A DNA stretch of 59,007 nt from Candidatus Woesearchaeota archaeon (GTDB lineage Archaea; Nanobdellota; Nanobdellia; Woesearchaeales; GW2011-AR4). Below are positions 16,196-24,665 of this stretch, in pieces; the stretch's first letter is position 1, and each line of letters opens with the position of its first letter. The translations under genes were made by a program, and so were the position numbers. The notes under the pieces are model-generated. The model did not search any database. It was not told where the DNA came from and saw only the letters and a program-made list of their open reading frames with translations. The DNA lies in contig JACOUX010000030.1 in NCBI GenBank assembly GCA_016177615.1, positions 1 through 59,007 of the forward strand. Reading direction: 5' to 3'.

Positions 16196-17233
16196 ATGAT
16201 GGGTCTTAAAACAAATCTATTCATTGCAATTGCAGTCATATCTGTTTTCTTGCTGAGCGGATGCGAAGTTTATAATACGCTTTACGGGACATCGAACGCC
16301 ACAACAGGTCAGGTAATAGCTCCTCCCCAGGAAGGTGAAGAAGGAGAAACTGGCGAGACTGGCGCAACAGAGCCAGGAGAAGAAGTCATGGAAGAAAAGC
16401 CAAGCATTCCAGTTGTTGTTGAAAAGTCAGGAGAAAAGCCTGTTGTTATTGTTATCCAGGAAACTGATTTGGTTAACTTGATACCAAAAGCAGAAGATCC
16501 AGATAAGGATGCAAGGTTAACATTCACATTCACATCTCCTGTAAGCGACAGCGGGGAATGGCAGACAACTTATGGAGATGCTGGAGAATACACTGTCACA
16601 GTAACTGTATCGGATGGAGAGGTGGCAACCTCAAGGGATGTATTGATAATTGTAAACAAAAAGGAAGAAGCGCCTACAATAGACTCCAGCAAGCCGATTG
16701 AAAGCGGCCTGGAAATAGATGAAGGCGACTCTGTAGAATTCAGCGTCGCTGCAAGCGACTTAAACAAAGACCCATTATTTTTTTCATGGAAGCTTGATGG
16801 GGGAGCTGCAGGCCAAGGAAGCGATTACACTTACCAGACTGATTTTGACAGTGCAGGAACGCACACGGTCAAAGCCGATGTTTCAGATGGGATGGCTGCC
16901 GCAAGCAAAATATGGTCTGTCGATGTGCGCAATGTCAACAGGAAGCCTGTATTGGAGCAAATAAACAACCTGCGTGCCAAGGAAACTGACAGGATAGTAA
17001 TCACAGCGCTTGCAACAGATGACGACAAAGATACCATAGCCTACTCAATAAGCGATAATAAGTTTGCGCAGGACAACAATGTATTTTCTTGGCAGACAGA
17101 ATATGACAGCGCCGGCACTTATGAAGTGACGATAAGCGCAAGCGACGGCACAGACACATCAAAGCAGACATTCACGGTAACTGTTGAGAATGTAAACAGG
17201 CCGCCTGTGATTGTTGACGTGCTTCAGAAATAA
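16196..17233 (+). CDS. surface lipoprotein with PKD/cadherin-like repeats
   Basis: Begins MMGLKTNLFIAIAVISVFLL with lipobox LLSGC, so it is probably lipid-anchored. The mature part has a Glu/Gly-rich linker and three Ig-like repeats of about 85-90 residues, each ending like AGEYTVTVTVSDG, typical of PKD or dystroglycan-type cadherin-like domains. A strong ribosome-binding site (GGAGGGG) lies 5 nt before the ATG, and a TATA box (TTTATATATAAG) at about 16121-16132. The next gene is a longer paralogue, probably in the same operon. Confidence 0.8.
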   Translation: MMGLKTNLFIAIAVISVFLLSGCEVYNTLYGTSNATTGQVIAPPQEGEEGETGETGATEPGEEVMEEKPSIPVVVEKSGEKPVVIVIQETDLVNLIPKAEDPDKDARLTFTFTSPVSDSGEWQTTYGDAGEYTVTVTVSDGEVATSRDVLIIVNKKEEAPTIDSSKPIESGLEIDEGDSVEFSVAASDLNKDPLFFSWKLDGGAAGQGSDYTYQTDFDSAGTHTVKADVSDGMAAASKIWSVDVRNVNRKPVLEQINNLRAKETDRIVITALATDDDKDTIAYSISDNKFAQDNNVFSWQTEYDSAGTYEVTISASDGTDTSKQTFTVTVENVNRPPVIVDVLQK

Positions 17234-17271
17234 TTTTTTTATTTTTATATTTTCTTAGTTGGGGGAATTAA

Positions 17272-19539
17272 ATGAGAAAAAACATCGCGTTACTGCTGCT
17301 TATGCTTCTGGTTTTTCCCTATCTTGCTTATGCAGCGACAACATTTATAATCAAGGAGACAGAAAAGATAAGCCTGGTTCCAAATGCAACCGATCCCGAC
17401 AACGACAGGCTGGAATTTACCTACGAGTCCCCATTGAATGAGAATGGAGAATGGCAGACAACTTATGGAGATGCTGGAGAATACAGAACTTCGATAATCG
17501 CCTCTGACGGAGTTTCAACTGATTCAAAGGACGTGCTCATAATAGTTGAAAGAAAAGAGGAAGCCCCCTCAATAGACGATTTTTCTCCAAAAGAAAGCCC
17601 TATCAGCATATATGAACTTGATTCTATTGATTTTTGGGTGTCTGCAAGCGACTTGAACAAAGACCAGCTGTCATATATATGGCTTTTTGATGGCATAGAT
17701 TCAATGGAGGGGCAAAGATTTACTTATCATTCAGATTACAACAGCTATGGCCAGCATGAAATAAAAGTAATTGTTTCTGACGGAAAACTGGAAGCCAGCA
17801 AGAGATGGCTCATTAATGTTGCCAATGTTGATTTAGAGTCCTTAATCAGGCAGATAAGCGGCGTTTCAGTCAATGAGGGGGAAACTGCCAGATTAACCAT
17901 TCCTGAATTTGAGAAGTACGGGTTGGACTATGCAATTTCTGATCCTATAGGCGATGATAACGAATGGAAAACATCATATGATGATGCAGGGGCTTATAAG
18001 GTATGGGTGCGTGCCGAGGGAGAAGGGTTTAAGGGAGAGAAAATTGTCGAAGTGGTTGTTAATGATGTGGACAGGCCTCCGGTTTTTGATGCTATTGGAA
18101 ACAGGATAATAAGCGAGGGCGAGCAGCTTAAAATCATAATTAGTGCAGTTGACCCTGACGGAGACGAAGTAACTTATTCGGCTAGTGCGCTGCCTGAAGG
18201 CGCGGAGCTAAAAGGCAGCATTTTTACCTGGGTACCGGGCTACAACACAGTAAACAAACAGGGATTGGTTGACAGCTTAATCGGAAGGTTCAGCGATTTG
18301 GGCAAGAACTTCTATGTAAAGTTTGTAGCTTCCGCAAAAGACAAGAGAACAGAGCAAAATGTGGTAATGACAGTGAAAGATATCAACAGGGCTCCTGTTA
18401 TAGATGAAATACCTGATATAAGGTCTGCCCCTGGAGATACCATTGAGATCAAGGTTAATGCTTATGACCCTGACGGGGATAAGATAACTTTGAAATATTC
18501 AGGATTTATGGATTCTGATACATATAAGCCAGGCTACAACGATGCAGGCATTCATTCTGTCAAGGTTACTGCAAGCGATGGCGCTTTAGAGGCTTCGCAG
18601 ACAGTTAATATCATAATTGAGAAAACCAATAGGGCCCCTATTTTCAGCATCATTAAGGATACAAAAGTGGAAGAAGGAAATACAATAAGTATTTTGCTTC
18701 ACGCATCTGATCCTGATGGCGACGATGTGCAGTATTCGCTTAACAATCCTCCTGAAGGCTCCTCATTAAACGGAAATTCATTCTCATGGCCGATTGGCTT
18801 TGAAGTTGCAGGCAAAAAAGCAACAAAAGTCATTGAGCTGTATTTTGCCGCAAGCGATGGCCGAGAAGTTTCAGGACAGACAGCACGAATAGAAATAAAA
18901 GATAAGAATAGGGCTCCAAGAGTCATAAGCTCCAGCAGAAACGTTATTGTAAACATAAGCCAGCCAGTGCTGTTGGAAGTCAATGCAGTTGATGATGATA
19001 ACGACCCTATAACTTATACTTGGGATTTTGGGCTGTTTAGCAAGTACAGGGCAGGCAGCAGCTATTTAAGGTCATTTGACAGCCCTGGAAACAACCTTGT
19101 TAAAGTCAAGATAAGTGATGGCACAGACTCGATTGAGCAGCCTATTGATGTTTATCTCCAGGACAACGGAAAATCTCCATTTGGAAGTGTGTCTTTTGCT
19201 TCCCATAAGGTAAACATAACCTACAGGAAGCAGACTACAACATACAAGGCTTATCAAGCTGGAAACTCGCAAGCTTCGACTCAAGGGAATACATTGCCAA
19301 GAATCCTTGACTTCAGCAGGAATGTTGAAGCAAGTGTCAATAAGCCTGTAATCCTTTTTGTAAAGGCAGCTGATGAGGACACACTTTCCTACATGTGGGA
19401 GTTTGGCCCTTATGAAAAGTATATTGCAGGCCCTAGCATACAAAGAGTCTTTACAAGTGCAGGAGCAAAAACAGCCAAAGTCACTGTAAGCGACGGCAAG
19501 GGCTCTGTTGAGCAGGTTATTAATGTGAACGTGCGCTGA
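17272..19539 (+). CDS. large surface protein with multiple PKD/cadherin-like domains
   Basis: Signal peptide MRKNIALLLLMLLVFPYLAYA, then about eight Ig-like repeats in 755 residues. Repeats carry motifs such as DPDGDEVTYS, DAGIHSVKVTASDG and SFDSPGNNLVKVKISDG that are typical of PKD/cadherin-like adhesion modules. There is no C-terminal membrane helix, so it may be released or bind other surface proteins. The first repeat shares a 33-36 bp identical DNA stretch with the preceding gene, a sign of recent duplication or gene conversion. A role in adhesion to a host cell is plausible but inferred. Confidence 0.82.
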   Translation: MRKNIALLLLMLLVFPYLAYAATTFIIKETEKISLVPNATDPDNDRLEFTYESPLNENGEWQTTYGDAGEYRTSIIASDGVSTDSKDVLIIVERKEEAPSIDDFSPKESPISIYELDSIDFWVSASDLNKDQLSYIWLFDGIDSMEGQRFTYHSDYNSYGQHEIKVIVSDGKLEASKRWLINVANVDLESLIRQISGVSVNEGETARLTIPEFEKYGLDYAISDPIGDDNEWKTSYDDAGAYKVWVRAEGEGFKGEKIVEVVVNDVDRPPVFDAIGNRIISEGEQLKIIISAVDPDGDEVTYSASALPEGAELKGSIFTWVPGYNTVNKQGLVDSLIGRFSDLGKNFYVKFVASAKDKRTEQNVVMTVKDINRAPVIDEIPDIRSAPGDTIEIKVNAYDPDGDKITLKYSGFMDSDTYKPGYNDAGIHSVKVTASDGALEASQTVNIIIEKTNRAPIFSIIKDTKVEEGNTISILLHASDPDGDDVQYSLNNPPEGSSLNGNSFSWPIGFEVAGKKATKVIELYFAASDGREVSGQTARIEIKDKNRAPRVISSSRNVIVNISQPVLLEVNAVDDDNDPITYTWDFGLFSKYRAGSSYLRSFDSPGNNLVKVKISDGTDSIEQPIDVYLQDNGKSPFGSVSFASHKVNITYRKQTTTYKAYQAGNSQASTQGNTLPRILDFSRNVEASVNKPVILFVKAADEDTLSYMWEFGPYEKYIAGPSIQRVFTSAGAKTAKVTVSDGKGSVEQVINVNVR

Positions 19540-19580
19540 AAATCCCAAATTTTATAAATGCATGTGCTTCATTTTCTGAT

Positions 19581-21140
19581 ATGGCAATGTCCATAAAAAT
19601 TGATGATGATTCAGACAGCGCTGTGCTTAATATAGCGCTCGATACGATAAGAATCGGGAAGCAGGCGCTTATTTTTGCCAATACCAAGAGGTCAGCAGAA
19701 AAAACTGCAGAGGAAATTTCAAAAAAAGTCAGAATGGGTGACAAGATGCTAAGCAGCCTTGCAGACGATGCCCTAAACTCTTTGTCAAGGCCGACAAGGC
19801 AGTGCGAGAGGCTGGCTGCATGCCTCAAAAAGGGAATTGCATTTCATCATGCCGGCTTAACCCAATCTCAGAAGAATTTGATTGAGGACAGCTTCAGAAG
19901 CGGGATGATAAAAATCATATGTGCCACGCCAACTCTTGCGTATGGGGTTGATACTCCTGCTTATAGGGCCATTATAAAAGACCTTAAAAGATACACTGCC
20001 CATGGTCTGTCATGGATCCCTGTTTTGGACTATATGCAGATGTCAGGAAGGGCAGGAAGGCCGAATTATGACAGTGAAGGCCAGTCAATTGCAGTTGCTC
20101 TGGTAAAGTCTGAGAAGGAAAAGATTGAAGAGAGATATGTGAACGGGGCTCCCGAGGAGATTTATTCGAAGCTGGCAGTCGAGCCTGTCTTAAGGACATA
20201 TGTGCTGTCTTTAATAGCCGCGAATTTCACACCATCAAAAAAGCAGCTCTTTGGGTTCTTTGACAAGACATTTTATGCGCACCAGTTCAAAGACCTTAGG
20301 AGGGTGCATGCGCTCATTTCCAAAGTCATAGGGCTGCTTGAGGAATGGGAGTTTATAAAAGCTTCAGGTGATGATTTTTCAAGCGCAAGCGAGGTTGAAG
20401 ATGAAAGATTGCAGGCAACTTTGATAGGAAAAAGAGTTGCAGAGCTCTATATCGATCCATATACCGCCCATTTCATTATAAGCTGCATGAGAAACGCTTC
20501 TGACAAGAGGATAAGCCCAATTTCATTTTTGCAGATGATATCCCATACATTGGAGCTCAGGCCGCTGCTTAAAGTGGGGATAAAGGAATACGACAAAATC
20601 CAGGAGAAGATGCTTGAGGTCAGTAATTTTCTGCTTGAAAATGAGCCTTCAATGTACGAGCCGGAATACGAGGATTTTCTTAATTCAGTAAAGACAGCGC
20701 TCATGCTCAATGACTGGATTAGTGAGCAGGAGGAGGAATATTTGCTTGAACAATATAACATAAGGCCAGGTGAACTGAAGGCAAAGATGGACATCGCAGA
20801 CTGGCTTCTTTACTCCTCAGAGGAATTATGCAAAATGCTGCATTACCAGCCGCTGATAAAGGAAATCGTGAAGCTGAGGCTGAGGATGAAATATGGAGTG
20901 AAAGAAGAGCTGCTGCCACTTATAAGGCTTGAAAGCATTGGAAGGGTAAGGGCAAGAATATTATTTAGGAACAGGATTAGGGACATTAGGGATGTAAGAG
21001 GGGCTGATATTTCAACTTTAACCCAATTATTGGGAGAGAAAACTGCCCTTAGTGTTAAGAGGCAGGTTGGGCAGGAACAACTTGAAGCGCCTGAAAACAA
21101 GAGAAAAGGTCAGATAAGCCTGAGCGACTGGAAAGGATAG
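19581..21140 (+). CDS. Hel308/Ski2-type helicase, C-terminal half only
   Basis: Hel308 unwinds stalled replication forks 3'-5'. This 519-residue protein starts exactly at the second RecA domain (GKQALIFANTKRSAEKTAEE). It keeps motifs V and VI (CATPTLAYGVDTPA and YMQMSGRAGRPNYD), the winged helix, ratchet and C-terminal helix-hairpin-helix (ESIGRVRARILFRN). The first RecA domain with Walker A and DExH motifs is absent. A TATA box (ATTTTATAAAT) about 28 nt before the ATG shows it is a proper gene start, not a random break. It is either half of a split enzyme or a degraded one. Confidence 0.85.
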   Translation: MAMSIKIDDDSDSAVLNIALDTIRIGKQALIFANTKRSAEKTAEEISKKVRMGDKMLSSLADDALNSLSRPTRQCERLAACLKKGIAFHHAGLTQSQKNLIEDSFRSGMIKIICATPTLAYGVDTPAYRAIIKDLKRYTAHGLSWIPVLDYMQMSGRAGRPNYDSEGQSIAVALVKSEKEKIEERYVNGAPEEIYSKLAVEPVLRTYVLSLIAANFTPSKKQLFGFFDKTFYAHQFKDLRRVHALISKVIGLLEEWEFIKASGDDFSSASEVEDERLQATLIGKRVAELYIDPYTAHFIISCMRNASDKRISPISFLQMISHTLELRPLLKVGIKEYDKIQEKMLEVSNFLLENEPSMYEPEYEDFLNSVKTALMLNDWISEQEEEYLLEQYNIRPGELKAKMDIADWLLYSSEELCKMLHYQPLIKEIVKLRLRMKYGVKEELLPLIRLESIGRVRARILFRNRIRDIRDVRGADISTLTQLLGEKTALSVKRQVGQEQLEAPENKRKGQISLSDWKG

Positions 21141-21142
21141 GC

Positions 21143-21214
21143 ATTGAAAAGTTCTCATAAATATAAACATGCGAACTGATGGCAGCCCGAAGCGATTGCT
21201 GAGAACTTTTCAAT
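21143..21214. repeat. 15-bp perfect inverted repeat with 42-nt loop
   Basis: ATTGAAAAGTTCTCA at 21143-21157 and its exact complement at 21200-21214 form a perfect stem right after the helicase gene. The loop holds a GC-rich stretch (GCGAACTGATGGCAGCCCG) in otherwise AT-rich DNA. Terminator, small RNA or mobile-element end are all possible. Confidence 0.6.
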
Positions 21215-21266
21215 AACATCCAATTTAAATAATATTTATAAACGAACTTCTTATCCTTGATTTTAT

Positions 21267-21356
21267 GCTCCTGTAGTATAACGGACCAGAACGCGAGGTT
21301 GCGGTTTTTTATTTTGCAGAAACCTTGAAATCGGGGTTCAATTCCCCGCAGGGGCA
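21267..21356 (+). tRNA. tRNA-Arg (GCG) with one intron
   Basis: Exons 21267-21304 and 21322-21356. Acceptor GCTCCTG pairs with CAGGGGC (21349-21355), discriminator A. Anticodon stem CGAGG/CCTTG, spliced loop TTGCGGA, anticodon GCG. The 17-nt intron (21305-21321) has central helix TTGC/GCAG, 3' bulge AAA and 5' bulge GGT, but no stable intron-side stem. T-arm CGGGG-TTCAATT-CCCCG. The D-stem pairs poorly. A TATA box (TATTTATAAAC) lies about 30 nt upstream. The 3' end serves as attachment site for the neighbouring integrase element. Confidence 0.85.
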
Positions 21357-21357
21357 T
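21345..21357 (+). other. putative attachment core (attL) in the tRNA-Arg 3' end
   Basis: The 13-mer CCCGCAGGGGCAT spans the end of the T-arm, acceptor strand and discriminator. The same 13-mer occurs at 26593-26605, and 12 of its bases at 28035-28046. A tyrosine recombinase gene starts 63 bp downstream. This is the normal layout of an archaeal integrative element in a tRNA gene. Confidence 0.7.
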
Positions 21358-21419
21358 ATTACTTTTCTGTCCATAAAAAGGGAAAACTATAAATAGAAGA
21401 GCGACTTCTCCTCGACAAA

Positions 21420-22532
21420 ATGACAAATCCAACAATTGTGAAAGGCTCAAAAAAGACCAGTGAGCAAACCTATAGAAGTAGGGTTGCTGGCATAATGAAT
21501 GACAAATCAATAAGCCAAGAAAATAGACAAACAATAAAGCAATTTCTGGAACATTTAGAACTAGGCAAGAGTATTGGCAGGAAGAAAAGAAAACGATTAG
21601 GCATTGATACCTTATACAAATATCTTGGCTATTTAAAAAAACTAAGCTTGTGCTTTGATAAGCCGTTTATTCAATTAAAACAAGAAGATATTGACAGATT
21701 CAGGACACAATTAAAAAACGGTGAGTTGGGAAAATTTAGCGCAAGCACAAAACGTGATATAGAATACAAACTTCTCAGAATGACCTTAATTTGGCTCGGC
21801 AAAGAAAACATAGCAGATTTTTTTGATGATTACAGGGAAGTAAAAGAAATTCCAGCGCTCAAGCGAGAGCAAATTGAAAAAATGACAGCTATATTAAAGC
21901 TAAGAGATAAACTGGTAATCTGGATTTTGTTTGATGGAGGATTTCGTGCAGAGGAATTTTTAAGCATAAGATATTCTGATATCAAAGACGATGAAAGAAA
22001 AAATGGCTACTATAAATTAAGAACGAGGATAAGCAAAACAAAGCCAAGAACAATAAGCGTGCCTTTATGCACAGAATTACTAGACCAGTGGCTTGCAATA
22101 AATAAAGATAAAAAGGATTCTGAAGAATTTTTGATACCGATAAATTATGCAACATTAAGAAAATTAGTTTCCCGAGCAGCAAAGGCAATAAATGCTCCTT
22201 GGGTTACTCCGCATGTATTGAGGCATAGCTCTGCAACATATTACTGCAAAAAACTAAATCAATACCAGCTTTGCTTACGCTATGGCTGGAGCATGTCATC
22301 GGATATGCCAAAAAGGTACATTGACAGAGAAGGCGTAGAAGAAGACAAGGTTGGAGAATCAATTATTAATGATGAAGCTCTTAAATTCAGAGAAGAAAAT
22401 AAAAAACTAAAAGAAGAAATGATAATCTTAAGAGAAAAAATGGATTTAATATGGAACAGATTTGCCAAATCAGTAGGACATAAAAATAAAGAAGAATTAA
22501 TCGAAGGCATTAATGAAGATTTAACTTTATAA
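21420..22532 (+). CDS. tyrosine recombinase/integrase (Xer-like)
   Basis: Site-specific recombinase of 370 aa. The N-terminal SAM-like core-binding domain covers about residues 30-140. The catalytic domain has the first Arg in LFDGGFRAEEFLSIR, the HVLRHSSATYY box, a GWS motif, and the nucleophile Tyr in PKRYIDREG. The C-terminus is an added coiled coil (FREENKKLKEEMIILREKMD). It sits just downstream of the tRNA-Arg attachment site and probably excised or inserted this element. It abuts the convergent lipoprotein gene with no gap. Confidence 0.92.
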   Translation: MTNPTIVKGSKKTSEQTYRSRVAGIMNDKSISQENRQTIKQFLEHLELGKSIGRKKRKRLGIDTLYKYLGYLKKLSLCFDKPFIQLKQEDIDRFRTQLKNGELGKFSASTKRDIEYKLLRMTLIWLGKENIADFFDDYREVKEIPALKREQIEKMTAILKLRDKLVIWILFDGGFRAEEFLSIRYSDIKDDERKNGYYKLRTRISKTKPRTISVPLCTELLDQWLAINKDKKDSEEFLIPINYATLRKLVSRAAKAINAPWVTPHVLRHSSATYYCKKLNQYQLCLRYGWSMSSDMPKRYIDREGVEEDKVGESIINDEALKFREENKKLKEEMIILREKMDLIWNRFAKSVGHKNKEELIEGINEDLTL

Positions 22533-23306
22533 TCATTTACAATCTGCAATCATTTCATTCAAAGCTTCTTCTCCTGCGTAATAATATACCTCGTAACATG
22601 TACTCCAGAAAGTATCCTTAACATATGGAATGTTATATTGTTCTCCAGCACATAATTTTGCACATTCATCAACTTTGGAGTTTATTTTTTGCTGTTCCTT
22701 TAGTTTTTCTTGTAGTTGTTTTAATGAATCAGATATCGTTGATGCCTGACTTTCCACATTTTCGCTTATTTTTTTGATACATTTATAAGTTAAACATTCA
22801 TAATTTGAACTACAATCAGAATTAGATACACAATCAACATTACACTTACCTTTAATTAAACCTCGTCTAATGGAATTTTTACATCCGTCTAAATCACTTT
22901 CACAGCTTATAAATTCAAAACCAGAGCAACTATCGCTAGAACATTTATCAGAACATTCACATTTATAGGATTGGCACTTTTTGGCATTGCTACACTCAGA
23001 GTCTTGATTACATTCTACACCACATTTTCCTTTAACAATTCCTTTATTGATTTCTGATTTACAATCATCTTCTCCACTAAGACATAAAATATAGCTAAAC
23101 CCCTCACATCTATTTGAAGAACACTGGTTGATACAAGCTGGTTTTTCCTCTTTTATTTCTTTGATTTCTTGAGATGGAGGTGTTTTTGTTTCAATCTCAT
23201 TTACAGGTTCTTTTATGATATTTCCTGTTAGTGTTTCAGTTTCTGAACAAGCATTTATTAGAAAAATAAAGGCTACCAAAAATAAAAGTAGTTTATTCAA
23301 ACTCAT
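22533..23306 (-). CDS. Cys-rich lipoprotein with two internal repeats
   Basis: Signal peptide with lipobox INAC near residue 20, then a Thr/Pro/Glu linker. Two Cys-rich repeats follow, each running from a CSSNRC/CSSDSC-type motif through GI(V/L)KGKC to DSDC-like and CQSYKC/CLTYKC. There are about 24 cysteines in total. A Gln/Lys-rich helix near the C-terminus precedes a last Cys-containing segment. It is the cargo type expected for a DPANN surface protein. It belongs to the integrated element. Confidence 0.75.
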   Translation of the reverse strand: MSLNKLLLFLVAFIFLINACSETETLTGNIIKEPVNEIETKTPPSQEIKEIKEEKPACINQCSSNRCEGFSYILCLSGEDDCKSEINKGIVKGKCGVECNQDSECSNAKKCQSYKCECSDKCSSDSCSGFEFISCESDLDGCKNSIRRGLIKGKCNVDCVSNSDCSSNYECLTYKCIKKISENVESQASTISDSLKQLQEKLKEQQKINSKVDECAKLCAGEQYNIPYVKDTFWSTCYEVYYYAGEEALNEMIADCK

Positions 23307-23445
23307 TTTTACTCAACCCCAAATAATCTTATCTTGAAACAACTTTAATTTGGTCTATTTAAATATTCTTCTATATAAATGTTGTCATGTTAAAGCTATA
23401 CCAAAGCTAAATTACAATATAAACTTATTAAGCTATGTTCTTGCT

Positions 23446-23706
23446 ATGCAAGAGCTAATAAGCTTCGTAATGTCAGGAGAAATTAGAGTAAACATTCTTC
23501 AGATATTGGCAAAATCGAATAAGACCCCGTCATTGCTAGCTAAAGAAATGAAGACTCATCAATCGACTACAAGCAGAGCCCTCGCAATATTACAAAAGAA
23601 GGGTCTTGTGATTTGCCTAACTCCAAAATCAAAATTGTCTAGGATTTATTCTATTACAAATAAAGGTAAAAAAATAATAAATGAAATAAACAAAATTACT
23701 GGTTAA
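23446..23706 (+). CDS. winged-helix transcriptional regulator, 86 aa
   Basis: MQELISFVMSGEIRVNILQI, then SLLAKEMKTHQSTTSRALAI and LQKKGLVICLTPKSKLSRIYSI match an ArsR/MarR-type winged helix. Start chosen at 23446 because the domain begins there and TTATTAAG upstream can act as a promoter element. It probably regulates genes of the integrated element. Confidence 0.7.
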   Translation: MQELISFVMSGEIRVNILQILAKSNKTPSLLAKEMKTHQSTTSRALAILQKKGLVICLTPKSKLSRIYSITNKGKKIINEINKITG

Positions 23707-23894
23707 ACTATATCTGCATGGAAACTTAGACTGCAGAAATCACCCAGAAAATATCGAACTAACACCTTATTATTTTTTCTATACCGCATTATCTACTTCA
23801 AAATATATCTAAAATCACATAGAAAAACAGTGCTAGATATCAGACTTTAGCAGTCTTTTTATAGCTGTTAGCCTTCACTTTCTCGTCGGAAAAA

Positions 23895-24056
23895 ATGAAA
23901 TTGTACGCCCATAAAATAAGAGGTGAAGTAATCCAATATAGGCTTACAATACCAAAGAAGCTTGTAATTGCAAAAAACTGGAAAGCAGGAGAAAGCATTT
24001 CGATTGAAATTGATGGTAATGGTGATTTGATATTAAGAAAGAGCAAGGAGGAATAA
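23895..24056 (+). CDS. AbrB/SpoVT-like DNA-binding protein, 53 aa
   Basis: The fold signature is clear: KIRGEVIQYRLTIPKKLVIA, then WKAGESISIEIDGNGDLILR. Such swapped-hairpin proteins are transcription regulators or antitoxins. A TATA-like TTTTTATAGC lies about 35 nt upstream. The GGAGG near its stop codon is the ribosome-binding site for the next small gene, so they form an operon. Confidence 0.75.
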   Translation: MKLYAHKIRGEVIQYRLTIPKKLVIAKNWKAGESISIEIDGNGDLILRKSKEE

Positions 24057-24058
24057 AA

Positions 24059-24190
24059 ATGGAAGAACTAAAAAAAGAAGAAACAGACCCAAAGATAGCA
24101 AAGATGATAAAGAATCAAGCAGCGCTTGACCGCCTAGAGTACTTAATAAAGACTAGGAATAAGATAAGTGCGATTGTGAAATTTAAATAA
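24059..24190 (+). CDS. small helical protein, 43 aa
   Basis: Starts 2 bp after the AbrB-like gene and is preceded by AAGGAGG 6 nt before the ATG. Sequence MEELKKEETDPKIAKMIKNQ, then ALDRLEYLIKTRNK. It may be the toxin or accessory partner of the AbrB-like protein, but no family is recognised. Confidence 0.5.
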   Translation: MEELKKEETDPKIAKMIKNQAALDRLEYLIKTRNKISAIVKFK

Positions 24191-24224
24191 CGAAAGATTG
24201 TATAGATTAATTTAATCAAATAGT

Positions 24225-24420
24225 GCTTCTTCCACATATTTTCTTATAATCCTTTCCGCATTTTACTATAATTTCTGCTGTGTAAGGTGTTTTTCCGTCA
24301 TATTCTACTATAAAAGTCCGCTTTTCTCTTGAATTTTCTTCCCCTTTTGCTTGTAAAATTCCATAACTTATCGTATTCTTTCTTTAGTTCTTCTATTAAA
24401 TTGCCAGAGTCCCAAAAGCT
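24225..24420 (-). pseudogene. frame-shifted gene remnant
   Basis: Two minus-strand frames read like protein but do not join. Upstream: WDSGNLIEELKKEYDKLWNF. Downstream, shifted: REKRTFIVEYDGKTPYTAEI then IVKCGKDYKKICGRSTI and stop. No start codon is visible and a stop separates the frames. I read this as a short gene broken by a frameshift; chance is not excluded. Confidence 0.35.
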
Positions 24421-24555
24421 ATATATATTTAAAAAATTATAAGGACTTTATTAATTCGGCTATTATCCTATACAATCCTCTATAGAATATTTATATATGA
24501 TTCACGTATATATAATAATGAACGCAGATTATAAATATAAGAACATATAATCTTT

Positions 24556-24665
24556 CCTGACGTTATTGACGTTTCGGACGTTAAAGTATAATAAAAAATT
24601 AAAAATAATATTTGGATATCGTTATATTTTAACGTCAATAATGTCAAAAATGCCAAAACGTCAAT
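24556..24665. repeat. iteron array: seven 9-bp repeats in two opposed groups
   Basis: On the plus strand GACGTT recurs at 24559, 24568 and 24577, exactly 9 bp apart (consensus NTTGACGTT). Facing it, the complementary units AACGTC, AATGTC, AATGCC and AACGTC lie at 24631, 24640, 24649 and 24657. The two groups flank about 50 bp of AT-rich DNA at the 3' end of the replication-ATPase gene. Iterons of this kind mark plasmid origins or bind replication initiators. Confidence 0.65.
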
